The notes: generated from the letters alone by a model not told the origin. Numbered from the stretch's first letter, positions 52,174 through 60,197 are shown. The stretch is 64,000 nucleotides of DNA from Mucilaginibacter xinganensis (GCF_002257585.1 NZ_CP022743.1:2728001-2792000), one strand, 5' to 3'. Numbers and translations: made by a program.

Positions 52174-53427
52174 CTAGTCCTCAGCAACCGCCCGCAGCAT
52201 TAAAGCCCCTACGGTTACATTGGTTCGGCTGTCAATAATTATGGCGCCGCCGTTTGCTTTATTGTTCTGGTAAAGGTCAAATGCCAGGGGCTCGGCCGTT
52301 TTTATAATAATGCGGCCAATATCATTCAGTTTAAAATCCTCGTTAAATTCTTTTTCAAGCGTATTGATGTTTACTTTGTAAAGGATCTCCCGGATTTTGC
52401 AGCGGGTTACCTTGCTGTTGTGCTGTATGAAATAAGTTAGTGAAGGGTCGAGGGCACGGGTATCCATCCAGCATAGGTCGGCCTCTATTAATTGCGATAC
52501 TTCAGGCAAATAGCCGGTGTTTACCAAAACGTCTCCACGGCTAATATCTATTTCATCTTTTAAATGAATAGTCACCGACATACCTGCAAATGCTTCTACT
52601 GGTTCAGCATCCAACACTTCAATCTTTTCTATAGTTGAGTGAAACCCCGAAGGGAGAACGGTTACTTTATCATTTACCTTGAACGATCCGCTCGAAACCC
52701 GACCGGCATAGCCACGGTAATCATGCAGTTCTTCTGTTTGCGGCCTAACCACCCATTGGACCGGGAAACGCGCATGTGCGGTACTATCGTCAACGGTAAG
52801 CTCAACAGACTCTAAAAATGGCAGGAGGCTTATGCCATCATACCATTTCATGTTGATAGAGGGATGAACAATGTTATCACCTTTTAAAGCACTTACAGGA
52901 ATATACTTCACATTTTTTAGTCCAACTTTATAGGCAAGCGCCTTGTAGTCATTTACAATGGTTTCGTAAATGGCTTCGCTGTAGTCAACCATATCCATTT
53001 TGTTGATACAAACTACCACCTGCTGAATTCCTAAAAGCGAAACCAGGTACGAGTGACGGATAGTTTGCTCAATAACTCCTTTGCGGGCATCAACCAATAT
53101 AATAGCCAGGTTGGCATTTGAAGCACCTGTAACCATATTACGGGTATATTGAATATGGCCGGGGGTATCAGCAATAATAAACTTGCGTTTGTCTGTCTGG
53201 AAGTACTTATAAGCTACGTCAATAGTAATACCCTGTTCGCGCTCGGCTTTAAGCCCATCGGTTAAAATGGCAAGGTCAATGCTGCCATCATCATTTTTTC
53301 TGTTCGATGTGTGTAAAGCTTCCAACTGGTCAGCAAGAATAGAATCACTGTCATAAAGTAACCTGCCAATCAGGGTACTTTTACCATCATCAACACTGCC
53401 TGCTGTTATAAATTTTAATATATCCAT
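52174..53427 (-). CDS. cysN: sulfate adenylyltransferase subunit 1 (GTPase)
   Basis: The regulatory GTPase of ATP sulfurylase, forming APS with CysD. It is a 417-residue elongation-factor-like protein: G1 loop AGSVDDGKST at 9-18, DTPGHIQYTRNM (G3) near 92 and NKMDMV (G4) near 147, followed by beta-barrel domains. It is not fused to an APS kinase (CysC) domain, which agrees with an APS-reducing pathway. Last gene of the operon, separated from cysD by a 144-base gap that holds a TTCG repeat and a long inverted repeat, so its level may be set separately. Confidence 0.97.
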   Translation of the reverse strand: MDILKFITAGSVDDGKSTLIGRLLYDSDSILADQLEALHTSNRKNDDGSIDLAILTDGLKAEREQGITIDVAYKYFQTDKRKFIIADTPGHIQYTRNMVTGASNANLAIILVDARKGVIEQTIRHSYLVSLLGIQQVVVCINKMDMVDYSEAIYETIVNDYKALAYKVGLKNVKYIPVSALKGDNIVHPSINMKWYDGISLLPFLESVELTVDDSTAHARFPVQWVVRPQTEELHDYRGYAGRVSSGSFKVNDKVTVLPSGFHSTIEKIEVLDAEPVEAFAGMSVTIHLKDEIDISRGDVLVNTGYLPEVSQLIEADLCWMDTRALDPSLTYFIQHNSKVTRCKIREILYKVNINTLEKEFNEDFKLNDIGRIIIKTAEPLAFDLYQNNKANGGAIIIDSRTNVTVGALMLRAVAED

Positions 53428-53432
53428 TTTGT

Positions 53433-53465
53433 TATTTCGGATTTCGAATGTTCGATTTCGGATTT
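53433..53465. repeat. TTTCGGATTTCGAATGTTCG-type interspersed repeat
   Basis: The stretch next to the cysN start is a degenerate tandem of ATTTCGGATTTCGAATG and TTCGATTTCGGATTT. It resembles 23109-23190 and is non-coding. Confidence 0.4.
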
Positions 53466-53482
53466 ATTTTTTTTTGCTTTTA

Positions 53483-53553
53483 TTGGTGTTGTCACCAACA
53501 AAAGTAGATACCTTTCAAATGGCATCAACCATGCCCGTTGGTGACAACACCAA
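53483..53553. repeat. long inverted repeat in the cysD-cysN gap
   Basis: TTGGTGTTGTCACCAAC (53483-53499) is perfectly complementary to 53537-53553 over 17 bases, with a 37-base spacer. Each arm is itself palindromic (TTGGTG-TTGT-CACCAA), so either two small hairpins or one long one can form. No T-run follows, so it is not a plain terminator. It could be a REP-like element, an RNA processing or stabilizing site, or a protein-binding site. Confidence 0.7.
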
Positions 53554-53571
53554 CAAGGGCGCCGTCAGACA

Positions 53572-54477
53572 TTAAAAATATCCTCCCTTTTTACGGTCTT
53601 CCATAGCGGCCTCGCTTACTTTGTCGTCCATGCGGGCACCGCGCTCACTGATTTTTGATTCACTTATTTCGTCAATGATGTCATCAATCCGGTAAGCATA
53701 TGATTCAACAGCCGCAGTACAGGTCATATCCCCAACCGTACGGAAGCGAACATTGCGTTTTTCAATAATGTCTTCAGCATCCATATTTAAAAATGGAGAA
53801 GCCGCCATTAACTGTCCATTGCGGGTAATTACTTCCCGCTCATGTGCAAAGTATATTGAAGGCAGTTCTATTTTTTCCCTGCGGATGTAATTCCATACAT
53901 CAAGTTCGGTCCAGTTGCTGATCGGGAATACCCTTACATTTTCGCCCTTATGGATCTTACCGTTAAAAATGTTCCAAAGCTCAGGGCGCTGGCGTTTTGG
54001 GTCCCATTGGCCAAACTCGTCCCTTACCGAAAAAATGCGCTCTTTGGCCCTGGCCTTTTCTTCATCCCGGCGGGCACCACCAATACAGGCATCAAAGCCA
54101 TGTTTGGCAATGGTATCAAGCAGGGTAACCGTTTGCAGTGCATTGCGGCTTGCATTTTTTCCTTTTTGCTCCACTACTTTACCTTCGTCAATTGAATCCT
54201 GCACGTGCCCTATGATCAGTTTTTCGCCAATCCGGTTGATCATTTTGTCGCGGTACTCAATGGTTTCTATAAAATTGTGCCCTGTATCAATATGTACCAG
54301 CGGGAAGGGAAACTTACCCGGCCTGAAAGCTTTTTCGGCAAGGCGCACCAGGGTAATGGAATCTTTACCACCCGAAAACAACAGGGCAGGTTTTTCAAAC
54401 TGACCGGCTACCTCACGCAGAATATAAATAGCTTCTGCTTCTAATTCGTCTAAATAATCTAACTGATGTTTGCTCAT
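53572..54477 (-). CDS. cysD: sulfate adenylyltransferase subunit 2
   Basis: The catalytic subunit of ATP sulfurylase: ATP plus sulfate gives APS. At 301 residues the PP-loop motif SGGKDS is at 35-40 and the family motif RRDEEKARAKERIFS is near 140. The sulfate-binding region SNWTELDVWNYIRREKIELP lies near 195. Its ATG overlaps the cysH stop by four bases (ATGA), so translation is coupled. Downstream the gap with inverted repeat leads to cysN. Confidence 0.97.
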   Translation of the reverse strand: MSKHQLDYLDELEAEAIYILREVAGQFEKPALLFSGGKDSITLVRLAEKAFRPGKFPFPLVHIDTGHNFIETIEYRDKMINRIGEKLIIGHVQDSIDEGKVVEQKGKNASRNALQTVTLLDTIAKHGFDACIGGARRDEEKARAKERIFSVRDEFGQWDPKRQRPELWNIFNGKIHKGENVRVFPISNWTELDVWNYIRREKIELPSIYFAHEREVITRNGQLMAASPFLNMDAEDIIEKRNVRFRTVGDMTCTAAVESYAYRIDDIIDEISESKISERGARMDDKVSEAAMEDRKKGGYF

Positions 54478-55193
54478 TTTTCAATAACTTCATTAACCCC
54501 ATGCAATCCACACTCTTTTTTACTTTGGTCTTCCCACCACCAGCGGCCGGCCCTGAAATCTTCGCCGGGTTGTACCGCCCTGGTACAGGGCGCGCAGCCT
54601 ATGCTTGGGAAACCCCTGTCGTGCAGGGTATTATAAGGTATGTTGTATTTTTTGATATACTCTTTTACTTCTTCAAGGCTCCAACTGTAAATAGGATGGA
54701 ACTTTACCAGTTGGTTGCCTTCATCCCATTCCACGTTATCCATAACTTGGCGGTTTGCTGACTGTTCGGCGCGGATGCCGGTTATCCAACATTTGTTACC
54801 GGCCAGCGCACGCTTTAACGGCTCAATCTTACGGATTCCGCAGCACTCTTTCCGGTTTTCAACCGTCTCATAAAAGCTGCTCGGGCCTTTTGTGCTTACC
54901 ATTTGTTCAACCAGGCTTGTTTGCGGGTAATAAGCATGTACGGGTTTTCCGTAAATCTCCATGGTTCGGTTCCAAACGTAATAAGTTTCAGGGAACAGCC
55001 TCCCGGTCTCTAATGTAAATACTTTAATTGGCAGGTTGTTTGAAAATATCATGTGGATAATTACCTGGTCTTCCCAGCCAAAACTGGTTGAAAAGACTAT
55101 CTCATCATGAAAAATATCCGACAGCAGCGTTAATGCTTCTACCGGGTTAAGCCCTGTGGTTTCCTGCTTTATATGTTCTGCCAGCTCACTCAT
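54474..55193 (-). CDS. cysH: APS reductase (CysH family, [4Fe-4S] type)
   Basis: Reduces adenylyl sulfate to sulfite, taking electrons from thioredoxin. It is 239 residues. The iron-sulfur cluster motifs of bacterial APS reductases are present: CC in ENRKECCGIRK near 115 and CxxC in SIGCAPCTRAV near 203. The catalytic Cys is in KKECGLHG near the C terminus. The CC...CxxC signature separates it from the cluster-free PAPS reductases and fits the absence of an APS kinase gene in this operon. It starts 1 base after the upstream fusion gene stops and overlaps cysD by four bases. Confidence 0.95.
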   Translation of the reverse strand: MSELAEHIKQETTGLNPVEALTLLSDIFHDEIVFSTSFGWEDQVIIHMIFSNNLPIKVFTLETGRLFPETYYVWNRTMEIYGKPVHAYYPQTSLVEQMVSTKGPSSFYETVENRKECCGIRKIEPLKRALAGNKCWITGIRAEQSANRQVMDNVEWDEGNQLVKFHPIYSWSLEEVKEYIKKYNIPYNTLHDRGFPSIGCAPCTRAVQPGEDFRAGRWWWEDQSKKECGLHGVNEVIEK

Positions 55194-55194
55194 C

Positions 55195-56700
55195 TTATAA
55201 AATCTTTGTTGTAAAGGCTATAATACTTTTTACACTTATTAATATCACTATAACGCCTACCGCCATCATGATAGCTTTAGCCGAAATCCGGTTGGAGATC
55301 TTAGCCGCTATAGGCGAGGCTATTGCGCTGCCAATAACTAAACCGGCAACCGCCTCCCAATGCTTGCTGTTTAGCATGGTGATAAACGTTATTGAGCTCA
55401 TTAGCGCTATAAAGAAACGGGAGAGCTTTACAGTGCCTAGTGAAAAGCGTGGGTGGCGACCTCCCGCAATTAACGTTGACAGCACGATTGATCCCCAGCC
55501 GCCACCGCCAACTGCGTCAATAAAACCACCGCCCAAACCTAGCAGGGGAATTTTTTTTATTTTTTCGGATGATTTTTTTACGCCCGTTTTAAATGCTTTT
55601 GAAAGGATCACAATACCTAATATTAAGGTATAAACCGATACAAAAGGTTTGGTGTACTGGCTGTAATGCTCTAATGACGATAGCAGGTAAGCCCCGGTTA
55701 CGGCACCAATAATCCCCGGGATCAGCAACATTTTGAACAGTTTCCAGTTAATGTTACCCATCCGGTAATGCATCCATCCGGCTATTCCGTTGCTCATGAT
55801 CTCGGATAAGTGTACCCCCATGCTTGCGGAAGCCGGTGGCACGCCCATTGACAATGAAAACGAAGTAGAGGTAACACCGTATGACATGCCGATGGCGCCG
55901 TCTATCATAGCAAATACAAAACCCGCCGCTAAAAAGTAATAAAACTCATTAGTGATAGTTTGCGCATAAGCTCTAAATGCGGGCTCATTATACCATAATG
56001 CTGTAACCGCAATTAAAATAGACAGGATGATGGCACCCCATAGCAGCCAGATGAAATTTCTTTTCTCCGCCACTTTGGGTTCAACCAATACCGAAGTTAC
56101 CTCATTTAGCTTACGTACTTTATAAGCGAAGTCGCCGTTGAGTGAATTCCGCAGATCGCTCATTTGCTGTAAGGTAATATCAATTTCATCAGGCAGCCCA
56201 TCATATAAAACTTCTTTCAGTCGTTTGGCAATAGTTGGCGATTTACCGTTGGTTGATATGGCTATTTTAAGGTTCCCTTTTTGAACAATGGATCCCAGGT
56301 AAAAATCGCACAGATCGGGTTTGTCTGCAACGTTGATCAGCAGTTTACGGTCATGTGCCGATTGCCGGATAAAATGGTTTAATTCACTATCGTTGGTTGC
56401 GGCAATCACCAGGTCGGCATTGTCCAGATCATTGTCTGCAAATGATTTTTGAATAATTGTAAGGCCCGGATGTTCAGCAGCCAGTTCATTTACCTGCGGT
56501 AAAATTTCAAGGGCAATAACAGTCACGGTTGCAGCAGGGCTATTGTTTAAAATGGCAGTAAGTTTCTCCAAACCCACGTTGCCGCCACCGATGACTACCG
56601 TATGCAAATCATTCAGCTTTAAAAATACGGGGAACAACGGGTTATCCTTGGTATTTTCATCACTGATGGTTAAACTGCTATCCTTCGGCAACAATGTCAT
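55195..56700 (-). CDS. siroheme synthase domain fused to TSUP (TauE/SafE) permease
   Basis: A 501-residue fusion. The first 220 residues are a precorrin-2 dehydrogenase/ferrochelatase domain (MET8/CysG N-terminal type) with NAD-binding VVIGGGNVGLEKL and NVADKPDLCDFYLGS, which carries the catalytic Asp. The rest is a TSUP (TauE/SafE) permease with about eight helices, including TSTSFSLSMGVPPASASMG and LGGGFIDAVGGGGWGS, typical of the two TSUP repeats. The enzyme half finishes siroheme for the sulfite reductase; the permease half may move sulfate or sulfite. It overlaps the SUMT gene by 23 bases and precedes cysH by 1 base. Confidence 0.9.
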   Translation of the reverse strand: MTLLPKDSSLTISDENTKDNPLFPVFLKLNDLHTVVIGGGNVGLEKLTAILNNSPAATVTVIALEILPQVNELAAEHPGLTIIQKSFADNDLDNADLVIAATNDSELNHFIRQSAHDRKLLINVADKPDLCDFYLGSIVQKGNLKIAISTNGKSPTIAKRLKEVLYDGLPDEIDITLQQMSDLRNSLNGDFAYKVRKLNEVTSVLVEPKVAEKRNFIWLLWGAIILSILIAVTALWYNEPAFRAYAQTITNEFYYFLAAGFVFAMIDGAIGMSYGVTSTSFSLSMGVPPASASMGVHLSEIMSNGIAGWMHYRMGNINWKLFKMLLIPGIIGAVTGAYLLSSLEHYSQYTKPFVSVYTLILGIVILSKAFKTGVKKSSEKIKKIPLLGLGGGFIDAVGGGGWGSIVLSTLIAGGRHPRFSLGTVKLSRFFIALMSSITFITMLNSKHWEAVAGLVIGSAIASPIAAKISNRISAKAIMMAVGVIVILISVKSIIAFTTKIL

Positions 56701-57469
56701 AAAATTCTTTTATAGGTTGAAACGCAGGATGTAAAGATACCACTTCGCCAAAAATAATTAACGCAGGTGAAGTGATCTTCTTTTCTTCCACAACTTCTAC
56801 AATCGTATCTACAATACCAATGGCAACTTTCTCATCCCTGGTAGTACCGCTTTGAATTACTGCGACGGGTAATTTATTTTTTCCTTCAGCTTTAAATATA
56901 GCGGTAATTTCTTGCAGTTTATGAATGCCCATTAACACAACCACGGTAGCATTGGTACGTGCAGCCTGGTAAACATCATCTGATACTTTCCCGCTGGCAG
57001 TGGTGCCGGTAACTACCCAAAAACTTTCGCTTAAACCACGGTGCGTTACCGGGATCTGCTGCATTCCGGGCACTCCAATTGAGCTGGAGATACCGGGGAT
57101 AACCTGCGCCGGGATACTGTAAGAGGCTGCATAATCCAGTTCTTCAAATCCACGCCCAAAAACAAATGGGTCGCCGCCTTTAAGGCGTACTACGTGGCCA
57201 TAATTAATAGCATAGTCAATCATTAGCTTATTAACGGCACTCTGCGAATAGGAATGATCGCCCGAGCGTTTGCCTACGTACACGCGGGTGGCATGTGCAG
57301 GTGCAAAATCAAGCAATTCTTCATTTACCAGGGCATCGTATAAAACAACATCGGCAGTTTGCAGTGCTTTAACACCTTTAAGCGTTATCAGGTCGGCATC
57401 GCCAGGGCCTGCACCTACTAGGGTAATGCGTGGTTCTTTTATGTTTTTTTCTGTGGATGTTGTGATCAT
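56678..57469 (-). CDS. cobA: uroporphyrinogen-III C-methyltransferase (SUMT)
   Basis: First step of siroheme synthesis: uses two S-adenosylmethionine to methylate uroporphyrinogen III to precorrin-2. A 263-residue protein with VGAGPGDADLITLKG at the N terminus, VVLYDALVNEELL and the SUMT signature RLKGGDPFVFGRG near residue 95, and GISSSIGVPG near 130. It covers the CysG C-terminal function; the dehydrogenase part is on the next gene. It overlaps the sulfite reductase gene by four bases and the fusion gene by 23, so it is tightly coupled. Since it consumes methionine-derived SAM, its place in a sulfur operon is sensible. Confidence 0.96.
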   Translation of the reverse strand: MITTSTEKNIKEPRITLVGAGPGDADLITLKGVKALQTADVVLYDALVNEELLDFAPAHATRVYVGKRSGDHSYSQSAVNKLMIDYAINYGHVVRLKGGDPFVFGRGFEELDYAASYSIPAQVIPGISSSIGVPGMQQIPVTHRGLSESFWVVTGTTASGKVSDDVYQAARTNATVVVLMGIHKLQEITAIFKAEGKNKLPVAVIQSGTTRDEKVAIGIVDTIVEVVEEKKITSPALIIFGEVVSLHPAFQPIKEFYDIVAEG

Positions 57470-59559
57470 GATTGTACCAATTCCTCTCTTTTTATTTTAA
57501 CGGTATTTAAAAATTCGCCGGCGGCCTGTACGTAAACTGTTGCAAAGCTTTCAGAAGGTTCGTTTTTATTGATCTGTAAAACCAGCTCATTAAACGTTCC
57601 AGCCAGTTTTATATCACCTGTGCTTACGTAGTTGTTATCAAATTCTTTTATAACGCCTGTTTGTGTACTGGTGTTAATGTTTTTGTCGAGTAATAAAGCT
57701 TTAGCGGAGCTTACAAAGGTATTGTAAGCATGATAGATAGCATCAGCCCAGCGGCCATCGGCAAATGCATCTTTTGCCCATCCAAATTTCTCTTCAGACT
57801 CGTAAAGCAATGTGGCTACCAGGTCAATAACAACACCTGCGCATTCGCCCACACCAATTGCGGTAGCAAAGGTTTCCTGATGCCCCCAGTCAACAAACTC
57901 GTCATCGGTAAGGGTGGCAAGGTCGGCCAGTGGTTTTAGCATCTGGTAAAAATAATCCTTCCCGTTCCGGTCATAATAAGCATGGAAAGTTTCATCCGGT
58001 AAAGCTTTCGCCTGATAATCATTAAGTACGGCCCTTAAAACATGGGTGGCGCGTTTGGCAGGCACCTTAATTACTTTTTCGGCAGCCCGGCCAACGCCAT
58101 CGCCAACGGTACCTCCGCCTAAAAGTACCTGTACCGACGGTAATACCTTTACGCCTGCTTTAAGTGAACTGCCATGAAAGCCAATGTGTGCCAAACCATG
58201 CTGCCCGCATGAATTCATGCAGCCGCTTATTTTAATTTTTATTTCTTTATTATAGATCAGGTCTTCATACTCATTATAGATCACATCTTCCAGCACACGC
58301 GAAAGCGTCATACTGTTAGAAATGCCCAGGTTACAGGTATCGGTACCAGGGCAGGTGGTAACATCAGCAAGGCTATCAAAGCCAGGTGCGGACAGGTCCA
58401 GTTCAGTTAGCCCTTTATATAATAATGGCAATGCTTCTTTACGAACGTATTTAAGCAATAGACCCTGATTTTGCGTTATGCGGATCTCGTTAGCTACCAG
58501 TGGCTCAAGCACGGCTACCAGCTTGCGGGCCTTGTCTGACGGAATATCGCCGACAGGCACCTTTATATAAACACCGTAAAAACCGTTTTGCTTTTGCTCA
58601 AATACATTGGTGGCCAGCCACTGCTCATATCTAAATGGGTTATCAATCACAATGTCCCCGAAAGTTGTTTCGGCCGGGATGAAAGGCAGCGTTAAAGCTT
58701 CCCTGTTTACTGTGTATTTTTTTACTTTAAGCGCCGTTCTTTCTGCGTCGGCTAGTAACAATACCTCAGTTAATCCAATTTTTTGGATCAGGTATTTCAG
58801 GCGGGCCTTATTGCGGTTGTTGCGCTCGCCGTAGCGGTCAAAAACGCGGATGATGGCCTCAATATAGGGGATCAGCTCATCTTCGGGTAAAAAATCCTCA
58901 ACAATGTTTGCCAGTAAGGGCTGTGCACCTAAACCACCGCCAAGCAAAACTTTAAACCCTCTTTCACCTGCGTCATTTATCTTAGGTATCACACCTATAT
59001 CATGTATATAAGAGAAGGCAGTATCAGCATCGCTTGATGAAAACGAAATTTTGAACTTACGACCCATTTCCTGGCAAACCGGGTTGCGTAAAAAATACTC
59101 AAAAGTGGCGTGGGCGTAAGGCGATACGTCAAAAGGCTCAAGTGGGTCAATACCAGCGGTAGGAGATGCGGTAACATTTCGTACCGTGTTTCCGCAGGCT
59201 TCGCGCAGGGTGATATCGTCCTGCTCCAGCTCGGCCCATAATTGCGGGGTACGGTCCAGGCTTACGTAGTGTACCTGGATATCCTGGCGTGTAGTCAAAT
59301 GCAGGTTGCTGCTTGCGTATTTATCAGAAATATCGGCAATGCGCAGCAGTTGTTTAAAGGTTACCTTACCAAAAGGAAGTTTAATTCTAATCATTTGAAC
59401 GCCCGGCTGCCGCTGTCCATAAATACCCCTTGCCAAACGCAAGCTCCTGAATTTTTCGTCGTGGATCTTGCCCTCACGAAAAGCCCTGATCTTTTTTTCA
59501 AGATCAATGATATCCTGTTCAACTATCGGGTTTTCCAGTTCGGTACGAAAGCTTTGCAT
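57466..59559 (-). CDS. siroheme sulfite (nitrite/sulfite) reductase with HEPN-like C-terminal region
   Basis: Six-electron reduction of sulfite to sulfide. A 697-residue protein: the first ~560 residues carry two ferredoxin-type sulfite/nitrite-reductase repeats. The siroheme/[4Fe-4S] ligands are C-x5-C in TCPGTDTCNLGISNS and C-x3-C in GCMNSCGQHG. The substrate is taken as sulfite from context, since the fold also serves nitrite. The last ~130 residues are helical and HEPN-like (DGRWADAIYHAYNTFVSSAK). Electron donor is probably ferredoxin, since no flavoprotein CysJ is here. First structural gene of the operon, 24 bases after the attenuator terminator. Confidence 0.92.
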   Translation of the reverse strand: MQSFRTELENPIVEQDIIDLEKKIRAFREGKIHDEKFRSLRLARGIYGQRQPGVQMIRIKLPFGKVTFKQLLRIADISDKYASSNLHLTTRQDIQVHYVSLDRTPQLWAELEQDDITLREACGNTVRNVTASPTAGIDPLEPFDVSPYAHATFEYFLRNPVCQEMGRKFKISFSSSDADTAFSYIHDIGVIPKINDAGERGFKVLLGGGLGAQPLLANIVEDFLPEDELIPYIEAIIRVFDRYGERNNRNKARLKYLIQKIGLTEVLLLADAERTALKVKKYTVNREALTLPFIPAETTFGDIVIDNPFRYEQWLATNVFEQKQNGFYGVYIKVPVGDIPSDKARKLVAVLEPLVANEIRITQNQGLLLKYVRKEALPLLYKGLTELDLSAPGFDSLADVTTCPGTDTCNLGISNSMTLSRVLEDVIYNEYEDLIYNKEIKIKISGCMNSCGQHGLAHIGFHGSSLKAGVKVLPSVQVLLGGGTVGDGVGRAAEKVIKVPAKRATHVLRAVLNDYQAKALPDETFHAYYDRNGKDYFYQMLKPLADLATLTDDEFVDWGHQETFATAIGVGECAGVVIDLVATLLYESEEKFGWAKDAFADGRWADAIYHAYNTFVSSAKALLLDKNINTSTQTGVIKEFDNNYVSTGDIKLAGTFNELVLQINKNEPSESFATVYVQAAGEFLNTVKIKREELVQS

Positions 59560-59582
59560 ATGCGTTGTTGGTTTTTTAATAT

Positions 59583-59614
59583 AAAAAGGCCTCTTTGGCT
59601 TTGGCTAAAGAGGC
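59583..59614 (-). terminator. attenuator terminator upstream of the sulfite reductase gene
   Basis: On the minus strand GCCTCTTT (59614-59607) pairs with AAAGAGGC (59596-59589), extended by two more pairs beyond one A-C mismatch. The loop is short and CTTTTTAT follows. It lies between the leader ORF and the first structural gene, so transcription must read through it to express the operon. Confidence 0.8.
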
Positions 59615-59646
59615 TTGTATTTTAAATATAAATAGCGAAAAGCCTC
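59610..59646 (-). promoter_or_regulatory. antiterminator stem of the cys operon leader
   Basis: On the minus strand GAGGCTT (59646-59640) can pair with AAGCCTC (59616-59610), a 7-bp stem. AAGCCTC includes the first five bases of the terminator's 5' arm, so the two structures exclude each other. The upstream arm starts 2 bases after the leader stop codon, where a terminating ribosome would cover it. Confidence 0.65.
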
Positions 59647-59648
59647 AA

Positions 59649-59711
59649 TTAATTGCCGTACATATGGCAGTGCATTATGGCTTCAAAGTAATTGTAAATT
59701 GTTGTTTTCAT
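59649..59711 (-). CDS. leader peptide of the sulfate-assimilation operon
   Basis: Twenty codons from ATG to TAA, starting 12 bases after a -7 box. The peptide begins MKTTIYNYFEA and ends in IMHCHMYGN, with Cys15 flanked by Met13, His14, His16 and Met17. The stop codon abuts the antiterminator arm. Cysteine and methionine are the end products of the pathway, so ribosome stalling at codons 13-17 when charged tRNA is short would leave the antiterminator arm free. That is the geometry of Trp-type attenuators. The peptide itself may have no role. It is too short for the usual gene callers. Confidence 0.7.
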   Translation of the reverse strand: MKTTIYNYFEAIMHCHMYGN

Positions 59712-59723
59712 TTTTCGTAGTGA

Positions 59724-59731
59724 CAAATATA
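59724..59731 (-). promoter_or_regulatory. -7 promoter box of the cys operon
   Basis: The minus strand reads TATATTTG, an exact TAnnTTTG, 12 bases upstream of the leader ATG. No TTG lies at -33, which fits a promoter that needs help or is under negative control. Confidence 0.55.
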
Positions 59732-59739
59732 TACATACT

Positions 59740-59757
59740 ATACGGAAGTTGTCGTAT
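59740..59757. promoter_or_regulatory. inverted repeat overlapping the cys promoter
   Basis: ATACG-GAAGTTGT-CGTAT, an inverted repeat with 5-bp arms and an 8-base spacer, lies just upstream of the -7 box. Its place in the -15 to -33 region makes it a candidate operator, perhaps for the Rrf2 regulator encoded at 63229. It is not repeated near the other genes. Confidence 0.35.
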
Positions 59758-60197
59758 TTATTTAAAAAAAGAATATTTTGACGATGAAATTACATTGCCG
59801 GCATGGCCCATATTGATACAAATTGTGTCCAGCGTTCTCATCTAAATATTAAAAAAAAGTGCCCTCAAAATTAAAAAATACTGGAATTTTAAGCGATTGA
59901 TATTTTAAAATTGATTTTTATCCATAAAATATTAGATGTTAGAATGTATTTTTTGCTTTTTAGCAAGAATTGTATAAAAAAAGTATATGAGTGAAATAAA
60001 ATATTGTTGAATTTTTAATATTTTATGAAAAATATTTTTATTTTAAATTAAATAATATGCAATTCTTTTATTTTTATTCTAATTCGATTGATAAAGTGCT
60101 ATAAAAACCAATAATTATTTGATTTTATGATAAAATTCCAAAGATTATTTTTAATTTCAAAATAATTAACGCAAAATTAACACTAATCAAAAAAACT
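59758..60197. other. very AT-rich gap before the TonB-dependent receptor gene
   Basis: About 440 bases of strongly AT-rich sequence between the divergent cys operon and the receptor gene. No ORF, stable hairpin or exact promoter match is seen. A/T tracts could give intrinsic curvature. A long regulatory leader for the receptor gene is possible. Confidence 0.5.

Noticed and set aside
53915-54403. 162-codon plus-strand open frame in cysD
   Set aside because: Antisense to conserved cysD codons; no domain.
59560-59711. SAM riboswitch upstream of the sulfite reductase gene
   Set aside because: The leader is only about 150 bases, is mostly occupied by the small ORF and two stems, and shows none of the long conserved cores of SAM riboswitches that I could recognize.
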